From the NCBI GenBank assembly GCA_900752435.1, contig CAADVD010000018.1, positions 12,915 through 76,914 on the forward strand: 64,000 nt of DNA, written 5' to 3'. This document shows, in pieces, positions 9,211 through 17,794 of this stretch. The notes beneath the pieces are model-generated. The model was given only the letters and a program-made list of their open reading frames with translations, had not been told where the DNA came from and made no database searches. This stretch comes from Oscillospiraceae bacterium. GTDB lineage: Bacteria > Bacillota > Clostridia > Oscillospirales > Ruminococcaceae. Position numbers and translations under genes: made by a program. Position 1 is the first letter of the stretch. Every line of letters starts with the position of its first letter.

Positions 9211-10197
9211 TTATTCAAGCCGGCCAATCATTACAGCATATTGGTTTTTCGTCACCAATGCGGCCGTATGAATGGACAACACGACTCCCTGTTCCACCGG
9301 ACATACGATTCGATGATGCTCACCTGTCCGGATATCCTGCGTTTCCAGCAAAAGCTGTCCTTTGACAACCATTTCGCCGACCGAAACGCTCCTTCGCAGC
9401 AGACCGCCGCGTTCAAAATACAACTCGGTGACCTGTGCAATTTCTGTTGCCTGCTGTGTTGTCGTCTGCACCGCATCCGTCATTCCCAAGAAAGCCATAA
9501 TGCGGAACACTGCATCCAAATGATGCTGTACGGCCTGCTCCTGCCAAGATAAACTGCCGCCGTTTTCCAGCAAAATCCCCGGAATGCCAAGACGGGATAA
9601 TCCGTTAATCATCATGCCGCTTTGTTCAGAGGAATTGACGTAAATGTATTCCGCCCCACAGCAATGTGCCGCCTGACTGGAAACGGAATCGGCATCCGTT
9701 CCGGTCTTTGCAATCATGGCAAACCGGCAAACATCCAAATATTGTCCTCCGCCATGCAAATCGATGACAAAGCTGGCGGTATGACGAATCAATTCCAATA
9801 AAAATTCACCGTACGCATAGCTCGCACTCGCCTGCTTCACCGTACCAAATACACGGTTTAGGTTGACCCCATCCAGAGGACTGGCGTTTTGCTGTGCTTC
9901 AAAAGCAGTTGGATTGACCATCGGAAGCACAACAACCGTTCCGGAAAAACAATTTTCCTGCAATTGCTCCAAGAATCGACAAGCCGCTTCCGGCCCATCG
10001 TATTCATCGCCGTGCATGCCGCCCTGCACCCATAAAACAGTGTCGCTCGGATTTCCTTTCACAATGGTCATTGGCAAAGTCAAAACCATATCCTCATTTA
10101 CCCGATATTCCAAACGGACAACTGTCCGTGAGCAGGCAGACAAAGTCTGGATGGCTGTGCAAAGCCTTTTCACCATCTCTGATGCTTGATTATTCAT
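9211..10197 (-). CDS. Succinylglutamate desuccinylase/aspartoacylase-family zinc deacylase
   Basis: The protein of about 328 residues has the M14-like zinc motif GGMHGDEYDG (His and Glu ligands), a downstream FVIDLHGGG that supplies the second zinc His, and a conserved Asn-Arg stretch (GVNLNRVFG). These are hallmarks of the AstE/AspA deacylase family, which removes N-acyl groups from amino acids. The ATG at 10195-10197 overlaps the stop of the upstream gene by 8 bp, which suggests translational coupling. An upstream ATG is possible but lacks a ribosome binding site. Within this operon it could deacylate the imported compound or a ring-opened product. Confidence 0.82.
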   Translation of the reverse strand: MNNQASEMVKRLCTAIQTLSACSRTVVRLEYRVNEDMVLTLPMTIVKGNPSDTVLWVQGGMHGDEYDGPEAACRFLEQLQENCFSGTVVVLPMVNPTAFEAQQNASPLDGVNLNRVFGTVKQASASYAYGEFLLELIRHTASFVIDLHGGGQYLDVCRFAMIAKTGTDADSVSSQAAHCCGAEYIYVNSSEQSGMMINGLSRLGIPGILLENGGSLSWQEQAVQHHLDAVFRIMAFLGMTDAVQTTTQQATEIAQVTELYFERGGLLRRSVSVGEMVVKGQLLLETQDIRTGEHHRIVCPVEQGVVLSIHTAALVTKNQYAVMIGRLE

Positions 10198-10684
10198 CTT
10201 TGCCTGTCCATACATGATTCAAACCGCCGAGCGCCGCATCCATCTTCGACCACGGAATCGCCGAGTCAATCCAGTTTTGCATGGTATCGATGGCTACCAA
10301 AGCTTTGGTAATCACCGTAATAAATTCCTCATAGGAAACCGGTGTGCAAGCCGCAAAGTAGTCCTGCAATTTCACCACCAAGGCTTCGGTGTGCGGCACA
10401 TGCCACTTCACCAAACGGCTGGCATGACGGCCAAATTCTTCGGCAATAGCGAAGCAGATGGTTTCCAAAGAAGCTGACTGCTTTTGTGCCGCCGCGCGCA
10501 TAGCCTGCATGGATTCGCCCAGCCAAAACAGGTTGAACGAGCAATACAGCGTACATGGCATATTGCCCATCGGCGGAAGCGTCAACGCTTCCAGAGTTTC
10601 CATGTCTTCCGGTTTTTTTGCCCATACCGATTGAAAATAGGTTTCGATTTCCGCTAATATTTCAGCAGTTGTATAGTTGCTCAT
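10190..10684 (-). CDS. Helical protein resembling the cucumopine synthase C-terminal domain
   Basis: This all-helical protein of 164 residues has no signal peptide or membrane segment and no classical catalytic motif. It lies 13 bp after a cyclophilin-like small protein. Known cucumopine synthases combine a cyclophilin-like N-terminal domain with a C-terminal helical bundle; the order and sizes of these two genes match those two parts. I recognise the domain by context and general pattern, not by alignment, so the assignment is tentative. The ATG at 10682-10684 follows GAGGAG. Confidence 0.5.
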   Translation of the reverse strand: MSNYTTAEILAEIETYFQSVWAKKPEDMETLEALTLPPMGNMPCTLYCSFNLFWLGESMQAMRAAAQKQSASLETICFAIAEEFGRHASRLVKWHVPHTEALVVKLQDYFAACTPVSYEEFITVITKALVAIDTMQNWIDSAIPWSKMDAALGGLNHVWTGKDE

Positions 10685-10697
10685 TCCGATCACTCCT

Positions 10698-11081
10698 CTA
10701 AAAATCCGTTTCTTCCAAAGCAATTACGCCTTTTTCTAAGATTTTATTGCCGACCTCTTTCAGCTCTTCCAAACCTTCCGTCACTTTTGCAAATACACTG
10801 ACCTTGCCAAACGGTTTGGTATCGCCGTAAAAAATACAGATGGTCTGACGTCCTGGATAATAACCAATATCGCCCGGTTCCACATTCAGGATTTCATTTT
10901 CCGGTTCTGCATAAAACGGAACCATCACAATGATTTCCTGTCCGGCAAATTTGGCGTGTAATGCCTGTGAAGAAAACGGAGAGCAATCGCTCATCGCTTT
11001 GCATATGTTGGGGGCTTTATCTTGTAAATATTCTGCTTTCATGGTTTTTCCCATGATTTGAATTTCAAATCCAGTTGCCAT
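10698..11081 (-). CDS. Cyclophilin-like small protein (DUF3830-like)
   Basis: The 127-residue protein is mostly beta-strand. It contains the cyclophilin-like stretches HAKFAGQEIIVMVPF and NVEPGDIGYYPGRQTICIFYG, with FGKVSVFAKV near the C-terminus, which resemble DUF3830/cyclophilin-like proteins found near hydantoinase genes. The ATG follows AAGGAG. It is adjacent to the helical gene and downstream of hyuB. The family is linked by structure to cucumopine synthase-type opine enzymes, but a catalytic role for this member is only inferred. Confidence 0.65.
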   Translation of the reverse strand: MATGFEIQIMGKTMKAEYLQDKAPNICKAMSDCSPFSSQALHAKFAGQEIIVMVPFYAEPENEILNVEPGDIGYYPGRQTICIFYGDTKPFGKVSVFAKVTEGLEELKEVGNKILEKGVIALEETDF

Positions 11082-11151
11082 TTGGGAACACTCCTTTAAA
11101 TCCTATTATTTTTATTAGAATAATATCACATAAAAATGAACATGTCAATCA

Positions 11152-12831
11152 TTACTTTCCTAGTGATATTCCATAAATTTCCTTGGCTCTTTCTGGAGAA
11201 ACCAGCTTTTCCTGCACATCACGCTTGATGCTCTGCGGATCACGCTCGTTCACGGAACCGTATCCGCCTCCACCAGCCGTGCTGATGGAAATGATACTGC
11301 CGTCTTTGACTTTACCGGCAAACTTGGAAGAAAGCACCGTTGTGTTTCCCTCCGCATCCGTCAAACTACAGGAAGAAGTCGTTCCGCCTTCACCGCCGCA
11401 CAATCCCCACGGTTTGATGTGACAGCGCTCCATGGAAATGGTGACATAAGCATCGTGATCCAATACTTTCAATTCGCGATGCAATCCGGCGCCGCCGCGG
11501 TATTTTCCTTCGCCGCCGTTGAGCGGAGCCAAGCTGTAATTCATCACTTGAATTGGGTATTCGGTCTCAATGACCTCCACCGGCGCATTGCGGGTATTGG
11601 TCATGTTGCTGTGTACGCCGTCCATACCATCTTGATTGTACAGTGCACCCTGACCGCCGCCGTAGCATTCAATATAGCTGTAATATTTTCCAGTTCTCGG
11701 GTGAATACCACCCACCGTCACCGCATTCATACTGCCGGAGCTTGCCGCGGGCACACGATGCGGAACAAACTGAGAAAACGCACCCAATACCACATCCACC
11801 ACACGCTGAGCAGTGTTCGCATTGGCACTGTTAACCGCGGCTGGAAACTTCGGATGAACAATCGAACCATGCGGCGTAATCACTTCGATTGGACGAAACG
11901 CCCCTTCATTGGACGGTACATCCGGATCACACACAGCCTTAAATGCATAGTAAACACAAGCCAATGTCACCGCTCGAGTCGAGTTAATAGAACCCTGCAC
12001 CTGCGGACTGGAACCGGTGAAATCCACCACGGCATGACCACCGTCAATGGTGATTTTGCAATGAATCGGAATTTGCTGTTCAGTTTGCCCGTCGCTTTCC
12101 AGATAATCTTCAAACTCCCAGCTGCCGTCCGGCAATTTTTGGAGTTCCTTTGTCATGCGCTGATTAGAATAATCCATCAAACCGTTCATGTAAGTCTGCA
12201 TATGCTCCAATCCATACTTTTCATAGACTTCCACCAAGCGGCGTTCCCCCACGTTGCATCCGGCAAGCTGTGCCTGCAAGTCGCCTTCAAATTCATGCGG
12301 CGTGCGGACGTTGTGCTTGATGAACCCAACCAGCTCGTCGTTGAACACACCCTGCTTGCGCACTTTCATCGGCGGAATCCGAATGCCCTCCTGAAAAATT
12401 TCCGTTGCCTGAACCGGCAAACTGCCCGGCGTCATACCGCCGACATCCACATGGTGTGCCAAGTTTGCCACCAACGCCACCGGCTTGCCTTGGTAGAAAA
12501 CCGGTGCCAGTACGCTGATATCCGGCAAGTGGGAACCGCTGACAAACGGATCGTTCACCATGATGGCGTCACCGGGCTGCATCTGCTCCGGCGGATAATA
12601 TTCCAGCACCTTTTTCACCACAGCCGGCATCAATCCCAAATGGAGTGGGATGTGCTCTGCCTGGGCAACCAATCCGCCGTCAATGGTGTAAATACCGGAG
12701 GAACAGTCCCGTCTGTCCTTGATGTTGGTTGACAGCGCGGTACGGATGAGAGCCGCACCCATTTCTTCCGCAATCGACTGCAAGACATTTCGCATGACTT
12801 CCAGTGTAATGGGATCCACATGTTTTTCCAT
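11152..12831 (-). CDS. hyuB: Hydantoinase/oxoprolinase subunit B
   Basis: The 559-residue protein matches the HyuB family throughout: VMRNVLQSIAEEMG near the N-terminus, DRRDCSSGIY, QAEHIPLHLGLMP, MVNDPFVSGSHLPDI, and a glycine-rich C-terminal part (LNGGEGKYRGGAGLHREL, GGGGYG). HyuA and HyuB together open hydantoin, N-methylhydantoin, 5-oxoproline or carboxylate lactam rings using ATP. The ATG at 12829-12831 is served by GGAGG located inside the last codons of hyuA, and only 3 bp separate the two genes, so translation is coupled. Confidence 0.92.
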   Translation of the reverse strand: MEKHVDPITLEVMRNVLQSIAEEMGAALIRTALSTNIKDRRDCSSGIYTIDGGLVAQAEHIPLHLGLMPAVVKKVLEYYPPEQMQPGDAIMVNDPFVSGSHLPDISVLAPVFYQGKPVALVANLAHHVDVGGMTPGSLPVQATEIFQEGIRIPPMKVRKQGVFNDELVGFIKHNVRTPHEFEGDLQAQLAGCNVGERRLVEVYEKYGLEHMQTYMNGLMDYSNQRMTKELQKLPDGSWEFEDYLESDGQTEQQIPIHCKITIDGGHAVVDFTGSSPQVQGSINSTRAVTLACVYYAFKAVCDPDVPSNEGAFRPIEVITPHGSIVHPKFPAAVNSANANTAQRVVDVVLGAFSQFVPHRVPAASSGSMNAVTVGGIHPRTGKYYSYIECYGGGQGALYNQDGMDGVHSNMTNTRNAPVEVIETEYPIQVMNYSLAPLNGGEGKYRGGAGLHRELKVLDHDAYVTISMERCHIKPWGLCGGEGGTTSSCSLTDAEGNTTVLSSKFAGKVKDGSIISISTAGGGGYGSVNERDPQSIKRDVQEKLVSPERAKEIYGISLGK

Positions 12832-12834
12832 CCC

Positions 12835-14880
12835 TTAAGCCTCCAATTGAATGATCATATTTGCGTTTTCATCCACCTGCATTGTGTGTCCGGGCAAAAT
12901 CAACGTTGTGGTATCCGCCTGTTCAATGATGGTCGGACCTTCTACAATTGTACCTGGCTGTAAACTCAATTTTTCTACAACCGGAACGGACGTCCATTCC
13001 CCATCGATATAAACATCCCGCCGTACTTCCGTCTTTTCTTTTGTTCCCTGCATCACGGCGTCCGTTGCTTTTAGCTTCGGCAGCATTCCCTGTGCAATGA
13101 CGCGGAAGTTGACAAATTCAACGACTTCGCCTTCACATTGATAGCCATATTGGCGTAAATGCGTTTCGTGGAAGCTCTGGACTGCCGCATCCAAAATCTC
13201 CTCTGTCACTTCACCCGGTTTCAGGTTCACAGAAAGCTCATAAGCTTGTCCGGCATAACGCAAATCCGCAATTCTGGTGAATACCATGCGGTCACGGCTA
13301 AAGTTTTCACACGCCAATTCCTCCGCACCTTTGGCTTCCATTTCACGGTAAATGTTCTCCACCATAGAGACATCCACACGGCTGCGGGGCGTTACATACG
13401 TCCGTACATAATCGTGCCGCACATTGGCTGTCAGCATTCCCATCGCCGATAAGATACCAGCATGATTCGGAATAATTACGGTCTTCATGCCCATTTCCCT
13501 AGCCAAATCTCCAGCGTGAAGCGAAGCCGCACCACCAAAGGTAACCAAAGCAAATTCACGAGGGTCAAAGCCCTGCTGAACGCTGACCACGCGAATACCG
13601 CGAATCATATTGGCGTTGACGATTTTCAGAATGCCCATCGCCGCTTCTTCCACAGAAATATGAAGCGGATCTGCAATATGTTCCTTGATGGCTTTCACGG
13701 CCAAATCTCGGGAAACCTCCATCTCACCGCCCAAAATCTTTTCTGGATTCAGCTTGCCCAACACAATGTTCGCATCGGTTACGGTCGGCCTTGTGCCGCC
13801 GCGCATGTAGCAAGCTGGTCCCGGCACAGCGCCTGCACTCTCCGGCCCTACCCGAAGTGCGCCGCCGTTGTCAATCCAAGCAATGGAACCGCCTCCGGCA
13901 CCCAGCGTCGTGATGTTGATCATCGGCAGTTTAATGGGATGTCCTTCGATTTCCGTTTCCGTCGTGTAACGGGGCTGTGCATTTTCAATCAAGCTGACGT
14001 CGGTGCTTGTACCGCCCATATCCAAGGTAATCAGATTGGGAATTCCCGTCATATTGGCTACCCGAACCCCCGCCAACACACCGCCGGCAGGACCGGAGGT
14101 AATGGTTCTGGCGGACTGTTCCATGGCCATCGAAGCGGAAATCACACCGCCGTTGGACTGCATCACATACAGCTCGGACTGCACACCGGACTCTTTTAAT
14201 GCGTCCTGCAATTTCACCAAGTACCGTCCAACATTCGGCATGACATAAGCATTGACGCTAACTGTGGACATTCGTTCATATTCCCGGTACTCCGGCAGCA
14301 CTCTGGACGAATAGGTAACAAACGCTTCCGGATACAGCCGCTCCATCACTTCGGCAATCAATTCTTCATGCACAGGATTGGCATAAGAATGAAGTAAGCA
14401 AACCGCAATGGACTCTACGCCCTTTTTCTTAATATCCAACACAATCTGTTCGATTTCTGAAACCAAAGCCGGTTTTTGCACCTCGCCATTGAATAAAATG
14501 CGTTCGTCCAATTCATAACGCAAATCTCTGGCAATCAAAGGCGCCGGTTTTCTTTCCCAGAAATCATACAATTTGGGACGCGTTTGCCGCGCGATATCTG
14601 GAATATCCGAAAAGCCCTTTGTGGTAATCAAAGCGGTTCGAGAACCTTTGTACTCCAACAAGGCATTGGTCGCAACGGTGGTACCGTGCAGATACAGCAT
14701 CAAATCTTTCGCATCCGCGCCAGCTTTTTTCAGAATTCTTTTGGTGCCCGTCACGCAAGCTCTTGCAGGATTGTCCGGCGTAGACGGCACCTTATCCGTC
14801 CATACAGTACCGGTTTCTTCATCCATCAAGACAATATCCGTAAACGTACCGCCCGTATCCACAGCGAGTCTCAATTTCAT
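12835..14880 (-). CDS. hyuA: Hydantoinase/oxoprolinase subunit A
   Basis: The 681-residue protein has the actin/Hsp70-like ATP-binding start LAVDTGGTFTDIVLMDEETG, the middle block TLDMGGTSTDVSLI and the family signature LGAGGGSIAWIDNGG followed by VGPESAGAVPGPACY. These place it in the HyuA/oxoprolinase/acetone carboxylase alpha family. It would couple ATP hydrolysis to ring opening with HyuB in the cytoplasm. The ATG at 14878-14880 follows GGGAGG. It is the first gene of the operon, about 85 nt after the likely transcription start, behind a strong leader hairpin. Confidence 0.92.
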   Translation of the reverse strand: MKLRLAVDTGGTFTDIVLMDEETGTVWTDKVPSTPDNPARACVTGTKRILKKAGADAKDLMLYLHGTTVATNALLEYKGSRTALITTKGFSDIPDIARQTRPKLYDFWERKPAPLIARDLRYELDERILFNGEVQKPALVSEIEQIVLDIKKKGVESIAVCLLHSYANPVHEELIAEVMERLYPEAFVTYSSRVLPEYREYERMSTVSVNAYVMPNVGRYLVKLQDALKESGVQSELYVMQSNGGVISASMAMEQSARTITSGPAGGVLAGVRVANMTGIPNLITLDMGGTSTDVSLIENAQPRYTTETEIEGHPIKLPMINITTLGAGGGSIAWIDNGGALRVGPESAGAVPGPACYMRGGTRPTVTDANIVLGKLNPEKILGGEMEVSRDLAVKAIKEHIADPLHISVEEAAMGILKIVNANMIRGIRVVSVQQGFDPREFALVTFGGAASLHAGDLAREMGMKTVIIPNHAGILSAMGMLTANVRHDYVRTYVTPRSRVDVSMVENIYREMEAKGAEELACENFSRDRMVFTRIADLRYAGQAYELSVNLKPGEVTEEILDAAVQSFHETHLRQYGYQCEGEVVEFVNFRVIAQGMLPKLKATDAVMQGTKEKTEVRRDVYIDGEWTSVPVVEKLSLQPGTIVEGPTIIEQADTTTLILPGHTMQVDENANMIIQLEA

Positions 14881-14905
14881 CAAACATGCCTCCCCGACAT
14901 CAACC

Positions 14906-14962
14906 ATTAGCATCCTATCAAAAAAGGCGCTACAGTTCAAACTCTGTAGCGCCTTTGCTAAT
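14906..14962 (-). promoter_or_regulatory. Terminator-like hairpin in the hyuA leader (possible attenuator)
   Basis: Between the promoter and hyuA, the minus strand forms a perfect 10-bp stem (arms at 14926-14935 and 14944-14953, GGCGCTACAG type) followed at once by six Ts, which is an intrinsic terminator layout. Outside it, ATTAGCA (14906-14912) and TGCTAAT (14956-14962) form a second, enclosing pairing. A terminator placed before the first gene suggests attenuation, but no ligand-binding leader is recognisable. Confidence 0.7.
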
Positions 14963-14971
14963 CTAGGTCTA

Positions 14972-14999
14972 ATTATACTCTGGAATCTTCCCTTGTCAA
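14972..14999 (-). promoter_or_regulatory. Promoter of the hyuA operon
   Basis: Minus-strand TTGACA (14994-14999) and TATAAT (14972-14977) with a 16-bp spacer, both consensus-perfect. Transcription would start near 14964, immediately before the leader hairpin. Confidence 0.85.
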
Positions 15000-15045
15000 C
15001 CTTATTTCTGCAATTAAAATTTGAAATCCTGCATTTTTTACGTTC

Positions 15046-15118
15046 CGCACAAATAATTAAGGTATTAAACTATTTAGATTCTCAAAAACGCACAAATAAT
15101 TTAGTGGCTAAACTATTT
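15046..15118. promoter_or_regulatory. Two 30-bp direct repeats with palindromic cores (probable MarR operators)
   Basis: Copies at 15046-15075 and 15089-15118 both begin CGCACAAATAATT and end AAACTATTT. Each holds a 25-bp imperfect palindrome (15051-15075, 15094-15118) with arms AAATAATTTAG and CTAAACTATTT in the better copy. Their period is 43 bp, about four helical turns. They lie between the divergent hyuA and marR promoters, the expected place for operators of the adjacent regulator. Confidence 0.7.
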
Positions 15119-15185
15119 GAAAGCAATGCCAAAAGGATTTCCAAAACGTATTCACATATTATTCATAATATCAAGAATTTTTTAT

Positions 15186-15214
15186 TTGCTTTTCATTCTA
15201 ATTCGTGTTATACT
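15186..15214 (+). promoter_or_regulatory. Promoter of the marR-type gene
   Basis: TTGCTT (15186-15191) and TATACT (15209-15214) with a 17-bp spacer, about 50 bp before the start codon. Confidence 0.7.
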
Positions 15215-15262
15215 GAGAAAAGCGATTGAATTGCTTCTATTTTTTGCATCTGGGGTGAAAAA

Positions 15263-15760
15263 ATGCAAGATAAATTATTAAATCCTGCAAAAAATGCAGA
15301 CTTGCAGGAATGGCGTAAAGTGGCCAAAACACTGTATCAATTTTTGGATTATTACTATGATTATGAAAATCAGCCAAAGGACTATGGAACGGGTGAAATG
15401 ATCAACATGGTGGAAGTGCATGTTCTCACCGCCATCTACGATCAACCGGAAATTACAGTCACACAATTGGCCGCTGATTTCAACCGCACCAAAAGTGCCA
15501 TCTCACAGATTGTCACAAAGCTGGTTAAGAAAGGATTGGTCATTCGCCAAAATCACGAAACCAATAAAAAGACCATTTTGCTTCTTCCTACACAAGAAGG
15601 AAAACGTCTGAGCCGCGCGCACAAGAAATACGATGCCGCCGATGAAGCGGAAACGCTGGAGATTTTGCTGCAAAACTGCACGATGGATGAAATTCGCAGT
15701 TTTCATAAAGTCTTACAATGCTACAACAAGCTGTTTCAAGAGGAACCGGACAATCCATGA
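15263..15760 (+). CDS. MarR-family transcriptional regulator
   Basis: The 165-residue protein has the MarR winged-helix layout: an N-terminal dimerisation helix, then a helix-turn-helix around ITVTQLAADFNRTKSAISQIVTKLVKKGLV (about residues 72-100) and a wing (RQNHETNKKTILLLPTQEGK). The ATG follows GGGGTG. It is divergent from the hyuA operon across two palindromic direct repeats, so it most likely controls that operon and itself, probably responding to the imported compound or a breakdown product. The effector is unknown. Confidence 0.85.
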   Translation: MQDKLLNPAKNADLQEWRKVAKTLYQFLDYYYDYENQPKDYGTGEMINMVEVHVLTAIYDQPEITVTQLAADFNRTKSAISQIVTKLVKKGLVIRQNHETNKKTILLLPTQEGKRLSRAHKKYDAADEAETLEILLQNCTMDEIRSFHKVLQCYNKLFQEEPDNP

Positions 15761-15850
15761 GATGAAAATGGAAAAAAGAAAGAATATGGTTTGTGCATCC
15801 AAAACTTCAATTTTCATTGAAGTACAAAATATCAACGAGGAGTGTTTCTT

Positions 15851-17035
15851 ATGGAGAACAAAAACGAACTCATTCAAACAGAAGACCGTAAGAGTACCAA
15901 CTGCATGAAGTGGGACGGATTGATGCAGGAATACGGAGAAAGCGATTTGCTTCCCATGTGGGTTGCCGACATGGATTTCAAAGCGCCGCAAAGTGTACAA
16001 AACGCCTTGCAGCAAGCAATCGACCACGGCATTTACGGTTACTGCATCGTTCCAGATTCTTTCCATCAAGCCTTTATAGACTGGGAACAACGGCGTCATT
16101 CTTATATCGTACAAAAAGAATGGCTTCGCTTTTTGCCGGGTGTTGTACCGGGACTGTACTGGATGGTCAACATTTTAACCCAACCGGGCGATGCCTGCAT
16201 CATTTTGACGCCCTCTTACTATCCGTTTATGAACAGCATCCGCGACAATGACCGCAAGCTCATTTGCTGTGAGCTCGTCAACGACTGCGGGCGTTATTCC
16301 ATCGATTATGAAAAATTTGAGCGCGATATTGTCGAAAATGACGTTAAACTGTTCTTTTTCTGTTCTCCGCACAACCCATCCGGACGTGTCTGGAAAGCGG
16401 AAGAAATCCAAACCGTCATGGAAATCTGCCGTAAGCATCATGTCTTTGTTGTCAGCGATGAGATTCATCACGACATCATCATTGGAAATCGTCCGCATAC
16501 TCCTACGGCGATCACCGGCGATTACCATGATTTTCTCATTACGCTCACCGCAGCCAGCAAAACTTTCAATTTAGCCGCTTGGCAAAATTCCTTCGCCATC
16601 ATTGAAGGAGAAGAGCTTCGCCAAAAATTCGACCAATTTGTCAAACATATCTGTTTTGCAAAAGGAAACAAACTGGGCTATATCGCAGTAGAAGCCGCCT
16701 ATCGGGGCGGTGAACCTTGGCTTGCATCGGTACTGAACATCATTCGGGAAAACTACGCTTATGCCAAGTCCACCTTGGAACAAGCGCTCCCGAACGTCGT
16801 TGTCACCCCATTGGAAGGGACCTATCTGATGTGGGTGGACTTGGGTGCCTATGTGCCGCATGACCAATTACAAGAATTTGTTCAAAAAACTTGCCGCCTT
16901 GCCGTGGATTACGGCGATTGGTTCCGCGCAGAGGAAGGCGATGCACAGCAGGATACCCATATTCGGCTGAATTTGGCAACCACACATGAAAACGTTGCCG
17001 AAGCCGTTAGACGTATCATTGCCAATTTAACTTAA
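15851..17035 (+). CDS. MalY/PatB-type aminotransferase or cystathionine beta-lyase
   Basis: The 394-residue fold-type I PLP enzyme has the MalY/PatB landmarks: LPMWVADMDFKAP near residue 35, CSPHNPSGRVW (about 171-181), VSDEIHHDI (about 201-209) and the PLP lysine at about 237 in ASKTFNLA. Such enzymes cleave C-S bonds of cystathionine or cysteine conjugates, or act as aminotransferases. GAGGAG lies 8 nt before the ATG at 15851, better than an upstream GTG. It follows marR after 90 bp on the same strand and may share its transcript. Confidence 0.88.
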   Translation: MENKNELIQTEDRKSTNCMKWDGLMQEYGESDLLPMWVADMDFKAPQSVQNALQQAIDHGIYGYCIVPDSFHQAFIDWEQRRHSYIVQKEWLRFLPGVVPGLYWMVNILTQPGDACIILTPSYYPFMNSIRDNDRKLICCELVNDCGRYSIDYEKFERDIVENDVKLFFFCSPHNPSGRVWKAEEIQTVMEICRKHHVFVVSDEIHHDIIIGNRPHTPTAITGDYHDFLITLTAASKTFNLAAWQNSFAIIEGEELRQKFDQFVKHICFAKGNKLGYIAVEAAYRGGEPWLASVLNIIRENYAYAKSTLEQALPNVVVTPLEGTYLMWVDLGAYVPHDQLQEFVQKTCRLAVDYGDWFRAEEGDAQQDTHIRLNLATTHENVAEAVRRIIANLT

Positions 17036-17079
17036 TCCGTTTTTGAACACTTAATATAGGATGTTCTGATTTTTGCATT

Positions 17080-17119
17080 AAAAAAGCTAGTACCGCTTTT
17101 ACGCAGTACTAGCTTTTTT
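17080..17119. terminator. Bidirectional intrinsic terminator
   Basis: A 14-bp stem (arms AAAAAAGCTAGTAC and its complement) flanked by A- and T-runs lies between convergent genes. It can serve the aminotransferase gene (plus) and the BusR-like gene (minus). Confidence 0.9.
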
Positions 17120-17135
17120 TGTTCGCGTTCTCATT

Positions 17136-17756
17136 TTAGTAGAGGAACATTTTCACTCGATTGTAGGATTCTTCGCTTGCAATGATGTATAGAATATCAT
17201 TCTCTTTTAACGTGGCATAAGAACCGGGCGATAGAATAATCTTCCCATTGCGTTTGATGGCAATAATCGTCGCCATGGTATTCTGCCAGAAATTGATTTC
17301 GCTGACAGTTTTATTAAGATATTTGGCTTCCTTCGTAATTTCAATCTCAAACGGCGTAAATGGGTTTAAGTCTTTAAATCGTTCCGTGCAATCCAAAAGC
17401 TCATTGACCGTATCCTTCAGCCGTTTAGCCTGCTCATTCTGATCCTGAATGATTTCTAAAATGTTCTTTTTGATGCTGTTGAGGTTGCTGACGTCGCTGT
17501 ATTTGCTGAGATATTCCTTGGCTTTTTCCGCAGATATCACCTCAATGCCAACGCCGGCCCGCACCAACACTACGCCGACATCTTCCAAAATGCACACTGC
17601 TTTGCGTATCGTCTCAGGCGAAACGTTGTAATAACCGGCTAAGGTAGTACGTCCCTTGATTTTCTCCCCCACCGGATATTTCCCGCTGGCAATTTTAGAC
17701 GCAATGTCCACTGCAATTTGTTGGTATACCGGACTTTCCACTCTCGTTCTGCTCAT
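17136..17756 (-). CDS. GntR-type regulator with C-terminal RCK_C domain (BusR-like)
   Basis: The 206-residue protein has a GntR winged helix (PVYQQIAVDIASKIASGKYPVGEKIKGRTTLAGYYNVSPETIRKA region, residues 8-52), a predicted coiled coil (about 90-125) and an RCK_C/TrkA-C domain (about 135-206, with SPGSYATLKENDILYIIAS). This architecture is that of BusR, which binds c-di-AMP through RCK_C and represses osmolyte uptake genes. No busAB homologue is within view, so the target lies elsewhere. The start at 17754-17756 has only a distant GGAAGG. Confidence 0.85.
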   Translation of the reverse strand: MSRTRVESPVYQQIAVDIASKIASGKYPVGEKIKGRTTLAGYYNVSPETIRKAVCILEDVGVVLVRAGVGIEVISAEKAKEYLSKYSDVSNLNSIKKNILEIIQDQNEQAKRLKDTVNELLDCTERFKDLNPFTPFEIEITKEAKYLNKTVSEINFWQNTMATIIAIKRNGKIILSPGSYATLKENDILYIIASEESYNRVKMFLY

Positions 17757-17794
17757 TTAGAATCGCTCTGCCTTCCCTATTCTTTTATCTCAAC

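Noticed and set aside
11419..12732. Plus-strand frame of 437 codons
   Set aside because: Antisense to hyuB, without ribosome binding site or recognisable motifs.
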